A DNA stretch of 64,000 bases from Gemmatimonadota bacterium. GTDB lineage: Bacteria > Gemmatimonadota > Gemmatimonadetes > Longimicrobiales > Gaopeijiaceae. Below the pieces are notes generated by a model. That model was not told where the DNA came from. It saw only the letters and a program-made list of their open reading frames with translations, and did not search any database. Position 1 is the first letter of the stretch, and each line of letters begins with the position of its first letter. The stretch covers positions 101,895 through 165,894 of the forward strand of contig SHZR01000002.1 of the NCBI GenBank assembly GCA_009692205.1. The letters are read 5' to 3'. Made by a program: the position numbers and the translations under genes. Positions 7,041 to 15,041 of the stretch are shown here, in pieces.

Positions 7041-8722
7041 TCCCCCGTGCTGTCTTCATGGGCACTCAAGGTCCGGAGTAGGCTCTCCTCCGGCCTCACG
7101 AACAGGGTCTCGATCCGCTCCACCGCCACGCGGCCCGGCGGTGACTTCCTCGGCTTGCGCACGTACTTCCTGAACGTCCAGTCGACGGGCACACTCCCGA
7201 ACGTGCGAGCCTTCGAGTGCAGCGCGGCCAGCGTCGCCGCCTCCGCGAGATCACGCGCGGGTGGGTTGCCGGGTCCAGGCCAGCGCAAGATCACGTGTGC
7301 TCCACCGACGTGACGCGCGTGGAGCCACACATCCCCGGGCGACGAGTGGTGGAAGGTCAGGTCGTCGTTGTGCTTGGCGCCGCGCCCCACTCGGATCTCG
7401 AGGCCGCCCGAGCTTCGGAACACCTTGTACGGAAGCGATGGCCGCGTCTCGCGAGGCGCGTCGGAGCGCGGGACCCCAACGCCCAGGGCATGGCGAAGCT
7501 CGGCTTCGTCGGCCGAACCGGCGAGCGCCCTGGCCAGCAGGGCCTCGGCACGCGCCCGCGTGGCCTCGGCCTGCTCGAGAAGGCGGGGAAGGCGCTCGGC
7601 GGCCCGCTCGGCCTTCGTGGCACGCTGGTAGTACTGGGCCGCGTTGGCATGCGGGGGCTCGGCCGGGTCGAGGTCCACTTCGATGATCGTGCCATCGAAG
7701 CCGGTCAGACTGGCCCTGGATGCTCCGTGCGGAATATCCGCATAGCGCGCGAGGATGAGGTCGCCGAGGGCTCGGAGCCGCGTGGGATCCTCGAGCTCGG
7801 CCAGCTCCGCTTCGAGGCGTCCGACGCGCCCCTTCGCTCGGCGGAGCGACCCCTCCAAGCCGGCGAGGAGTGAGGGGTCGAGCGCGGGGCCTGTGGGCGG
7901 CGCACCTGACTCCGATGCCGCGTCCGCGCACGCCTCGAACGCCGCGAGGAGACTCCGGGCGGGGCGATGCGCCGTCCCTGCCAGCGGAAACGGGTACGGC
8001 TGAAGGCCCGTGTCGAGATCGAGCAGCACGGGCTCGGGCGCGGCGCGCGCGTCGACCATCCGCTTCCACCGCTCGTGCCCGACCTCCAGCCCCGTGGCCG
8101 CCCCCGGCTCCGACGGCGCCCCGAGGAGCGCCGCCGCATTCAGCGGGGAGGTCCACGCGAACGCGCGCACGAGCGCGGCGGCGCGCTCGGACTCGGGCAC
8201 ACTCTCCAGGGCCGTCATCCACTCCTGCTCGCTCACGTCGCCGCTGAGCCCGGTCCGCGCCTGAGGCCGCAGGGACTGGTACGCTTCGCCCACGCGCTGG
8301 ACGCGAGCTCCATCCCGCCGCCAGAGGACGTGCCGAATGACCGCCGGCTCTCCCTCGACGAGCAGCGCGTTCCACTGGTTCCCCATCAGCTCCACCACGA
8401 GCGCGAGGGGACGGTCCGCCGCCGGAGACAGGGTGAAGCGAACGATCCGTTCGTCGGCGGGGGCTTCCACGGCGCTCACCTGGCCGCGGAGCTTGAAGTC
8501 TCCCTCGTTCGGCTCGGCGGGCCCGACGACTCGAAGCCAGCCGCGCCGAGGGTGGAGCGCCCACACGAGCGTCCGGTCCTCGAAGAGCAGCGCCAGGTCG
8601 CGCGCGTCGCCGTCGAGGCGGAGACCCCGCAGTCGCGCCCCGGCGAGCGCGCGTGCGAGCTCGAGCGCCGTGTGGCGAGCGAGGAGCGCGTCCCATCGAA
8701 TCGAGGCCGGCGGGGTCGACAT
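7019..8722 (-). CDS. NFACT family protein (RqcH/Rqc2-like, fibronectin-binding A family)
   Basis: RqcH-type NFACT proteins bind stalled 50S-peptidyl-tRNA complexes and add alanine tails for degradation. At 567 residues the length matches B. subtilis RqcH. NFACT-N (about 5-190), a coiled-coil middle (about 230-390) and the NFACT-R domain with DVWLHARHVGGAHVIL (near 450) are present. At the position of the functional Asp-Arg pair (D97/R98 in B. subtilis) this protein reads Glu91-Arg92 (ADERIVRF), a conservative change by my alignment. It stands alone on the minus strand, divergent from yqeK, and its 3' end overlaps the Fic gene. Confidence 0.85.
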   Translation of the reverse strand: MSTPPASIRWDALLARHTALELARALAGARLRGLRLDGDARDLALLFEDRTLVWALHPRRGWLRVVGPAEPNEGDFKLRGQVSAVEAPADERIVRFTLSPAADRPLALVVELMGNQWNALLVEGEPAVIRHVLWRRDGARVQRVGEAYQSLRPQARTGLSGDVSEQEWMTALESVPESERAAALVRAFAWTSPLNAAALLGAPSEPGAATGLEVGHERWKRMVDARAAPEPVLLDLDTGLQPYPFPLAGTAHRPARSLLAAFEACADAASESGAPPTGPALDPSLLAGLEGSLRRAKGRVGRLEAELAELEDPTRLRALGDLILARYADIPHGASRASLTGFDGTIIEVDLDPAEPPHANAAQYYQRATKAERAAERLPRLLEQAEATRARAEALLARALAGSADEAELRHALGVGVPRSDAPRETRPSLPYKVFRSSGGLEIRVGRGAKHNDDLTFHHSSPGDVWLHARHVGGAHVILRWPGPGNPPARDLAEAATLAALHSKARTFGSVPVDWTFRKYVRKPRKSPPGRVAVERIETLFVRPEESLLRTLSAHEDSTGDQGRSST

Positions 8723-8798
8723 GGCGCGCCTCTACGGCGTGAACGAAAACGAGTCGGGGCTGGACCCGTTGGGCACGGCTATTGTAACTAGGTGCGTC

Positions 8799-9398
8799 AT
8801 GGCCCCGAACGTTTACACACTCCTGCACCCGGTCGTCGTCGCCGCCGCGCGGGGCGAGCTTCCCGACTGGGCGGTCGCGCGCCCGGTACGCCGTGAGCAC
8901 ATGGCCCGCGTGGCCGCGCTCCTGGACACCTGGGCAGCGGCGCTGGGCCTACCTCAGGAGGACCGGGTGCGTTGGCGTGCCGTAGGATATCTGCACGACG
9001 CGCTCCGCGACGAGCGCCCAGATGCGCTCCGCGGTCAGGTGCCCCCCGAACGGCGCACACTTCCGGACGCGGTGCTTCACGGTCCGGCGGCCGCCGAGCG
9101 GCTTCGTCGGGACGGCGTCCGTGACGAGGAGCTCCTCGCTGCGGTGGCTTGCCACACCATCGGCGGGGAAGGGCTCGGCGCCCTCGGCCGAGCCCTCTAC
9201 GTCGCGGACTATCTGGAGCCGGGGCGCGCGTACGGGACCGAACGGCATGCGCTCCTCAGGGACCGCATGCCCCACGATCCGAACGGAGTCCTGCGCGAGG
9301 TCGTCGGCGAGCGGATGCGCCGGGGGCGAGAGAGCGGACGGCCGATCGCCGCGGAGACGCTCGCGCTTTGGAACGAACTCGAAAGGGAGCCACGGTGA
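8799..9398 (+). CDS. yqeK: HD-domain hydrolase, YqeK-like (symmetric Ap4A hydrolase family)
   Basis: YqeK-type HD proteins hydrolyse diadenosine tetraphosphate to ADP. The ATG at 8799 gives 199 residues. The expected series of metal ligands appears in order: REHMARVAALL, GYLHDALRDE (the HD pair), VLHGPAAAERL, ACHTIGGEGLG and YVADYLEPGR. The longer open frame upstream overlaps the NFACT gene and is not coding. The stop overlaps the next GTG by 4 bases. In many bacteria yqeK is followed by rsfS; here a LytR_C gene follows and rsfS is absent from the window. Confidence 0.85.
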   Translation: MAPNVYTLLHPVVVAAARGELPDWAVARPVRREHMARVAALLDTWAAALGLPQEDRVRWRAVGYLHDALRDERPDALRGQVPPERRTLPDAVLHGPAAAERLRRDGVRDEELLAAVACHTIGGEGLGALGRALYVADYLEPGRAYGTERHALLRDRMPHDPNGVLREVVGERMRRGRESGRPIAAETLALWNELEREPR

Positions 9399-9868
9399 CA
9401 CGGCGAGACATTCTGCTGATGGTGGCGATCGTGATGCTCGGCGGCGGCGCCGTCTACCTGGGGCGGCGCTTTCCCGGCAGCCGCGAGGAGGGCGGTGCCC
9501 CGCGGTACGTTCCCAGGGAGCGCGTGCGCGTGGAGGTGCTGAACGCCGGCGGCGTGGCGGGCCTCGCGCGCGAGGTCACGAACCAGCTGCGCGACGACGG
9601 ATTCGACGTCGTGCAGTTCGGGAATGCGGGCTCATTGGACCGAGACTCCACGATGGTCATCGACCGCGTGGGACGCGAGGAGCTGGCCGAGGGCGTTGCC
9701 GACGCCCTGGGAATCCGTAACGTCCTCAGCGAGCCCGATTCGAACCTCTTCGTCGACGTCACCGTATTGTTGGGGAGGGACTGGGTGGAACGTGCGGCAA
9801 GGGGCGACCCGTTCGGAGCCCCTCCGGCGCGAGCCCCTTGGGATCCCCGCGGTTGGCTAGGACGCTGA
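9395..9868 (+). CDS. LytR C-terminal domain protein, membrane-anchored
   Basis: The GTG at 9395 gives a 157-residue protein. Residues 1-25 form one hydrophobic segment (DILLMVAIVMLGGGAVYLG) that should anchor the protein with the rest outside the membrane. Residues 45-130 match the LytR_C domain: VRVEVLNAGGVAGLAREVTNQLRDDGFDV, then SLDRDSTMVIDR and an end strand VDVTVLLG. No LCP catalytic domain is present, as in other stand-alone LytR_C proteins; the role is probably cell-envelope related. It is coupled to yqeK by a GTGA overlap. Confidence 0.8.
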   Translation: MTRRDILLMVAIVMLGGGAVYLGRRFPGSREEGGAPRYVPRERVRVEVLNAGGVAGLAREVTNQLRDDGFDVVQFGNAGSLDRDSTMVIDRVGREELAEGVADALGIRNVLSEPDSNLFVDVTVLLGRDWVERAARGDPFGAPPARAPWDPRGWLGR

Positions 9869-9902
9869 CTCCACGACGGCAAACGAGCGAAGTAGGCGAG
9901 AC

Positions 9903-10679
9903 ATGGCGAAGAAGGATCGAGCGAAAGACGAGACGGACGGCGAGGTCCCCGCCGAGCCGGGCAGGGAGCCCACGAAGGCCCGCAGCCGGAAGGCCGAGAA
10001 GCCCGAGGGAACGGTGACGGAGTGGGCCAAGTCGATCGTCATCGCGCTCGTTCTGTTCCTCTTCCTGCGCACGTTTCTCGTGCAGACGTTCGTCATCACC
10101 TCGGGCTCCATGGAGGAGACGCTGCTCGTCGGAGACATGCTCGTGGTGAATCGTGCCGCGATCGGATCGCGCATTCCCGCGACCAACCTGCGCATCCCCG
10201 GATACTCGAAGCCGAGGCACCTCGACGTCATGGTCTTCGATCCGCCGCACGAGGAGACGCTCAAGCTCATCAAGCGCCTCATCGGCATGCCCGGCGACAC
10301 GATCGAGATGCGGAGTCGCACGCTGTACCGGAATGGGAAGGTGATGGACGAGCCGTACGTGGTGCACTCCGGGGTGCCTGACGAGACGCACCCCTGGATG
10401 GAGTGGCAGGCGGAGTACCTGCAGGACGGGCTGGACCCGCGCACGTACACGCCCACCCGCGACACGTGGGGACCGCTCGTGATCCCCGAGGACCGCTACC
10501 TCATGCTCGGCGACAACCGCGAGAGCAGTCTCGACTCCCGTTATTGGGGGCTTCTCGAGGGGTGGCGACTCGAGGGCCGCGCGGTCTTCACCTACTTCTC
10601 CTACAACAAGGGGTCGTACCGGCCCTTCCCGTGGGTGAGGGAGATCCGCTGGGGGCGCATCATCCAGGCGATCGACTAG
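9903..10679 (+). CDS. lepB: Signal peptidase I
   Basis: LepB removes signal peptides from exported proteins at the outer face of the inner membrane. The 258-residue protein has a charged cytoplasmic tail (1-40), one membrane helix (41-64), the nucleophile Ser69 in TSGSMEETLLVGDML, the general-base Lys124 in KRLIGMPGD, and box E MLGDNRESSLDSRYWG near residue 200. The acidic, Lys-rich N-terminal extension is longer than in minimal family members. It lies 34 bases after the LytR_C gene and converges with rlmN. Confidence 0.95.
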   Translation: MAKKDRAKDETDGEVPAEPGREPTKARSRKAEKPEGTVTEWAKSIVIALVLFLFLRTFLVQTFVITSGSMEETLLVGDMLVVNRAAIGSRIPATNLRIPGYSKPRHLDVMVFDPPHEETLKLIKRLIGMPGDTIEMRSRTLYRNGKVMDEPYVVHSGVPDETHPWMEWQAEYLQDGLDPRTYTPTRDTWGPLVIPEDRYLMLGDNRESSLDSRYWGLLEGWRLEGRAVFTYFSYNKGSYRPFPWVREIRWGRIIQAID

Positions 10680-10699
10680 CAGTTCGCCGAAGAGGGGCG

Positions 10700-11776
10700 C
10701 TAGCCCCGCGTCCCCTCGATGTGCACGAGCGCGTGCGCGCGTAGCTGACCGCAGGCCGCGTCGATGTCGCGGCCGCGTGACTCCCGCACCGCCGCGGTGA
10801 CGCCACGACGTTCGAGCCCCGCCGCGAACGCACGGATGCGTGCCGGAGGCGACGCGTGCCAGTCCTGGTAGGGGATCGGATTGAACGGGATCAGGTTCAC
10901 GAACGCGCCCACCCGTCTGGCGAGTTCCGCGAGCGGCTCGATGAGCTCGGGTGCGTCGTTGATGCCCGCGATCATCGTGTACTCGAACGTGATCCGCTTC
11001 CCGCCCGCCTCGTTGAAGTGCTCGAGCGCCTCCATGACCTCAGGCAGGGGATAGCGTCGCTCGAGCGGGATCAGCGACCTCCTCAAGTCGCTTTCCGGCG
11101 CGTGCAGCGAGAGCGCGAGCCGGAACTGCTCGGGGCGCTCGGCCAGCTCGAGGATGCCCGGCACGAGCCCCACCGTCGACACGGTGATGCGGCGGGCGCC
11201 GACGTCGTATCCCCGGTTGAGGATCGTGAGGGAGTCGTGGACGGCCGCACGGTTGGCGAGCGGCTCCCCCATCCCCATGTACACGATGTTGGTCACCGGC
11301 CCCAACTCGTTGGCCTCCGCCCACCGCCGGGACGCGCGGTACTGCGCGACGATCTCGCCGGCGGAGAGCTGTCTGCGGAACCCGCCCCAGCCGGTCGCGC
11401 AGAACGTGCATCCCATGGCGCACCCCGCCTGGCTGGAGATGCAGAGCGTGAGCCGCTTCTCGGTGGGGATGAGCACGGACTCCACCAACTCACCGTCGGC
11501 GAGCCTCCAGACGTGCTTCACCGTCCCGTCCTGGCTCTTGGCCACCGTGGCCTCCTCGGCCTCGGACAGCATGAACCGCTCGGCGAGCGCCTCGCGCTCG
11601 GCGCGGGGCAGGTCGGTCATGGCCTCGATCGACGGCGCGAGCGCTGTATAGATCCAACGCTCCACCTGGCCGGCTCGGTAGGCCGGCTGGCCGCGCGCCT
11701 GGAAATGGTCGATCAGCACGCGCCCGAGGGCATCGGGCGGCAGCGACAGCAAGTCGGCGCGAAGCTGGTCGGCCAT
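10700..11776 (-). CDS. rlmN: 23S rRNA A2503 / tRNA A37 methyltransferase RlmN
   Basis: RlmN is a radical SAM enzyme that methylates C2 of adenine in 23S rRNA position 2503 and some tRNAs. The 358-residue protein has the iron-sulfur motif CxxxCxxC as Cys119, Cys123, Cys126 (SQAGCAMGCTFC), the SAM-binding GEP sequence (MGMGEPLAN), and the second active cysteine near the C terminus (DAACGQL, Cys342). Starts with MADQLRADLLSL at an ATG. It is transcribed divergently from the VanZ-like gene, with a 9-bp dyad just upstream. Confidence 0.95.
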   Translation of the reverse strand: MADQLRADLLSLPPDALGRVLIDHFQARGQPAYRAGQVERWIYTALAPSIEAMTDLPRAEREALAERFMLSEAEEATVAKSQDGTVKHVWRLADGELVESVLIPTEKRLTLCISSQAGCAMGCTFCATGWGGFRRQLSAGEIVAQYRASRRWAEANELGPVTNIVYMGMGEPLANRAAVHDSLTILNRGYDVGARRITVSTVGLVPGILELAERPEQFRLALSLHAPESDLRRSLIPLERRYPLPEVMEALEHFNEAGGKRITFEYTMIAGINDAPELIEPLAELARRVGAFVNLIPFNPIPYQDWHASPPARIRAFAAGLERRGVTAAVRESRGRDIDAACGQLRAHALVHIEGTRG

Positions 11777-11834
11777 GGTGTTTTCTTGAATCGTCCGAGG
11801 GGCAGACTTAAGTTAGCCGCCCACTGAAAACACC
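11777..11834. promoter_or_regulatory. 9-bp inverted repeat in the rlmN / vanZ-like divergent region
   Basis: GGTGTTTTC at 11777-11785 is the exact reverse complement of GAAAACACC at 11826-11834. The left arm touches the rlmN start codon. It may be an operator or a 5' leader hairpin; nothing more specific can be said. Confidence 0.35.
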
Positions 11835-11880
11835 TGAAGTCGAGGAGATTCGCCGCGAAGCGCGACGCGAAACCAACGAT

Positions 11881-12276
11881 TTGTCGAGCCGATTGCGTGT
11901 GTGGGGACCCGCTGCCGCCTGGGCCGTGGTCCTCTTTTTGTTGAGCGCCTGGCCGGACCCGCCGATTCCGTCGTGGTTCTACGGAAGTGACAAGATCGCC
12001 CACGCCGGCCTGTACTCGGTGTTCGGCGTCGCGCTCGCCTACGGCCGAGTCGGGGCTCCCGCGCCGCCGCCGCACTGGACGATGATCTTCGTGGGCGCCC
12101 TCTACGGCGGGACGGACGAGTGGCACCAGGGCTTCGTGCGGGGGCGCACGCCGGACTGGGGGGACTGGTTGGCAGACCTCACCGGCGTCCTGCTCGGCTA
12201 TACGCTGGTGCTGGTGCTGGTCGGGTGGCTCGCAACTTCGAGGGCAACGGATCATGGAGTCGATGTCGCGGATTGA
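11881..12276 (+). CDS. VanZ-like membrane protein
   Basis: A 131-residue hydrophobic protein with about four membrane helices. The VanZ-family signatures are DKIAHAGLYSVFGVAL, a first helix ending LLSAWPDPP, and a late segment GGTDEWHQGFVRGRTPDWGDWLADLTGVLLG. VanZ relatives are tied to glycopeptide tolerance in some bacteria, but most chromosomal copies have no known role. The start is uncertain: TTG 11881, TTG 11893 or GTG 11899 are possible. The 3' end overlaps aspS by 23 bases. Confidence 0.8.
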   Translation: MSSRLRVWGPAAAWAVVLFLLSAWPDPPIPSWFYGSDKIAHAGLYSVFGVALAYGRVGAPAPPPHWTMIFVGALYGGTDEWHQGFVRGRTPDWGDWLADLTGVLLGYTLVLVLVGWLATSRATDHGVDVAD

Positions 12277-14053
12277 GCCGGAACGCACCCGCCTGCGCGA
12301 TCGCATGGTGGGCGGCCTGCGCGCGGAAGATCATGGCACCCGCCTACGGCTCGCGGGTTGGGTGCACCGCCGCCGCGACCTCGGCGGCCTCGTGTTCGTG
12401 GACCTGCGCGACCGGAGCGGCCTCGTGCAGGTCTCGTTCGGCCCCGACTGGACCGAGCCGGCCTCGCTGGCGCTCGCGCACGACCTCGGCCACGAAGACG
12501 TGATCTTGGTCGAGGGCACGGTCGAGCGGCGCCCCGACGGTGCACGCAACCGGGAGATCGCCACGGGCGAGATCGAGGTGCGCGCCGTCCGGCTCGAACG
12601 GCTCTCCGACGCGGCCACGCCGGCGATCCCCGTGTATCGGACGGCCGAGGACGCGCTTCCCGCGGAGGAGCTCAGGCTCCAGCACCGCGTGCTCGACCTC
12701 CGGCGCGAGGATCTCCAGCGCAACTTGATCCTGCGGCACAAGCTCGTGCTCGCGGCGCGGAACTACTTCGACGGCCTCGGCTTCCTGGAGGTCGAGACGC
12801 CGATCCTCACCAAGGCGACGCCCGAGGGCGCGCGCGACTATCTGGTGCCGAGCCGCGTGCACAAAGGCGAGTTCTACGCGCTCCCGCAGAGCCCGCAGCT
12901 CTACAAGCAGATCCTGATGGTGTCCGGCTTCGACCGGTACTTCCAGATCGCGCGCTGCTTCCGCGACGAGGACCTGCGCGCGGATCGCCAGCCGGAGTTC
13001 ACGCAGATCGACGTCGAGGCCTCGTTCGTCGAGCCCGACGACATCCTGGGGTGGATGGAGGGTCTCGTCGTCGCGCTCTCGTCGGTCGCAGGCATCGACT
13101 GTGGGCGCCCGTTTCCGCGCATCAGCTGGGCGGAGTCGATGGAGCGCTACGGTTCCGACCGCCCCGACCTGAGGTTCACCCTCGAGATCTCGGACTGGAC
13201 CGCCGCCACGGCGGACCTCGAGTTCGGCATCATCCGCAGCCAGGTCGCCGCCGGGGGACGCGTGCGCGGGCTGTGGCTCGAGGGCGGCGCTCGGCTGTCC
13301 CGTAAGGAGATCGAGTCGATCGAGGCCGAGGCGAAGGCCGCGGGCGCCCCCGGGCTCCTGTGGGCCAAGCGCAGCGCGGAGGGCCTGTCCGGCACGCTCG
13401 GCAAGTTCCTCTCGCCGGCCCAGGCCGACGCGATGGGACTCGGCGTCGGCGACCTGGTCGTCGCCGCGGCCGGCCCGGACAAGGTCACGTCGCCCGCGCT
13501 CGCCGCGGCACGTATGGCGGCGGCGCGCGCCCTCGGGCTCCAACCCGTGCGCGAGCACGCGTGGCTCTGGGTGACTGAGTTCCCGGTCTTCGTGGAGGAG
13601 GACGGCGTGCTCGCCGCCGCGCACCACCCGTTCGTGATGCCGCACAAGGACGACGTGGGCCTGCTCGAGTCCAGCCCGCTCGCGGTGCGGGGCACGGCGT
13701 ACGACCTCGTCTACAACGGCACGGAGTTCGGCTCCGGGAGCATCCGTATCCATCAGCCGGAGCTGCAGCGCCGGGTCTTCCGGGTGCTCGGCCTCCAGGA
13801 CGAAGAGATCGACACCAAGTTCGGATTCCTCCTCGGTGCGCTCGCGGCGGGCGCACCGCCGCACGGTGGCATCGCGCTGGGCCTGGACCGTATCGTTCAG
13901 CGCTTCACCGGATCGGGTAGCTTGCGGGACGTGATCGCGTTCCCGAAGACGACTGCCGCGCGGGCGCTCTTCGAGGGCGCGCCGGCTCCGGTGGGCCAGA
14001 GCGAATTGGAGGCCTTGGGGTTGGAGGTCACGAGTCGCAAGCGGGGGAGCTAG
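12254..14053 (+). CDS. aspS: Aspartyl-tRNA synthetase
   Basis: AspRS charges tRNA-Asp. The 599-residue protein has bacterial architecture: an OB-fold anticodon domain (about 15-115, GWVHRRRDLGGLVFVDLRDRSG), the class II core with motif 2 FRDEDLRADRQPEFTQID, a GAD insertion domain (about 300-420) and motif 3 GGIALGLDRIV near the end. The upstream ATG at 12254 and one at 12263 are both possible starts and both lie inside the VanZ-like gene, implying coupling. Whether it is discriminating or also charges tRNA-Asn cannot be told from the sequence alone. Confidence 0.96.
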   Translation: MESMSRIEPERTRLRDRMVGGLRAEDHGTRLRLAGWVHRRRDLGGLVFVDLRDRSGLVQVSFGPDWTEPASLALAHDLGHEDVILVEGTVERRPDGARNREIATGEIEVRAVRLERLSDAATPAIPVYRTAEDALPAEELRLQHRVLDLRREDLQRNLILRHKLVLAARNYFDGLGFLEVETPILTKATPEGARDYLVPSRVHKGEFYALPQSPQLYKQILMVSGFDRYFQIARCFRDEDLRADRQPEFTQIDVEASFVEPDDILGWMEGLVVALSSVAGIDCGRPFPRISWAESMERYGSDRPDLRFTLEISDWTAATADLEFGIIRSQVAAGGRVRGLWLEGGARLSRKEIESIEAEAKAAGAPGLLWAKRSAEGLSGTLGKFLSPAQADAMGLGVGDLVVAAAGPDKVTSPALAAARMAAARALGLQPVREHAWLWVTEFPVFVEEDGVLAAAHHPFVMPHKDDVGLLESSPLAVRGTAYDLVYNGTEFGSGSIRIHQPELQRRVFRVLGLQDEEIDTKFGFLLGALAAGAPPHGGIALGLDRIVQRFTGSGSLRDVIAFPKTTAARALFEGAPAPVGQSELEALGLEVTSRKRGS

Positions 14054-14057
14054 AGGC

Positions 14058-15041
14058 TTGGCGAACGGCCCGACTTTGGTAGAGCACCGGCTGGACGCGG
14101 AAGGGGCCGATCCCCTCATGCTCGCCGGCGTGAACGACAGGAACGTCCAGGAGCTAGGGCGCCTCTTCGGCCTCCGAGTCGTCCTGCGCGGCGATCACGT
14201 CATCCTCTCGGGCGAGATCGAGGGCGTGGAGCGTGCCGTTCCGGTGGTGCAGCACATGATCGAGCTCGCGAGAATGAGGGCGCCGTTCGATACCGACGAC
14301 ATCGCGCGCTTCTCCGAGGGCGTCGACGCGCTCGGCCCGAGCGGCCTCGTGAGTCCGTCGGGCGAGATCCGCATCGCGCTTCCAGGCTCGCGCCGGGTCA
14401 TCGTGCCGAAGTCGGACGGGCAGCGCGTCTACGTGTCCGCGATCGCCGAACACGACATCGTCATCGGTATCGGGCCGGCGGGAACGGGCAAGACGTATCT
14501 CGCGGTCGCCTGCGCGGTGGACGCGCTCTACAAAAGGCGCGTGCGCAGGATCATCCTGGCGCGCCCCGCGGTGGAAGCAGGGGAGAACCTCGGTTTCCTA
14601 CCCGGCGATCTCAAGGAGAAGGTCGATCCCTACCTGCGGCCGCTCTACGATGCGCTCGAGGACATGATGCCGCACGACCGCGTGCGCAAGGCGCTGGAGG
14701 ACACGACGATCGAGATCGCGCCCCTGGCGTACATGCGCGGCCGCACGCTCTCCGACGCGTTCGTGATCCTGGACGAGGCCCAGAACGCGACGCGCTCCCA
14801 GATGAAGATGTTCCTGACGCGACTCGGCCCGAGCTCGCGCGTGGTGATCACCGGCGACAAGACGCAGATCGACCTGCCGCGCCGCGAAGACTCGGGGCTG
14901 CTCGAAGTCGAGGCGATCCTCTCGGGGATCGAAGGCATCTCGATGATCTACTTGGATGAGAAGGACGTCATCCGGCATCGGCTGGTGAAGGACATCATCC
15001 GGGCGTATTCGAAGGCTGGAGAGGAGGAGTCGAAGGCGTGA
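14058..15041 (+). CDS. phoH: PhoH-family ATPase (YbeZ-like)
   Basis: PhoH/YbeZ proteins are ATPases linked to RNA handling and work beside YbeY, which is encoded two genes downstream. The protein has an N-terminal KH-like region (about 30-75), Walker A GPAGTGKT (139-146), Walker B VILDEAQNATRSQ and the sensor ITGDKTQIDLPR. The proposed start is TTG 14058, four bases after the aspS stop; TTG 14076 or ATG 14118 are alternatives because the ribosome-site spacing is poor. The stop overlaps the next GTG (GTGA). Confidence 0.93.
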   Translation: MANGPTLVEHRLDAEGADPLMLAGVNDRNVQELGRLFGLRVVLRGDHVILSGEIEGVERAVPVVQHMIELARMRAPFDTDDIARFSEGVDALGPSGLVSPSGEIRIALPGSRRVIVPKSDGQRVYVSAIAEHDIVIGIGPAGTGKTYLAVACAVDALYKRRVRRIILARPAVEAGENLGFLPGDLKEKVDPYLRPLYDALEDMMPHDRVRKALEDTTIEIAPLAYMRGRTLSDAFVILDEAQNATRSQMKMFLTRLGPSSRVVITGDKTQIDLPRREDSGLLEVEAILSGIEGISMIYLDEKDVIRHRLVKDIIRAYSKAGEEESKA

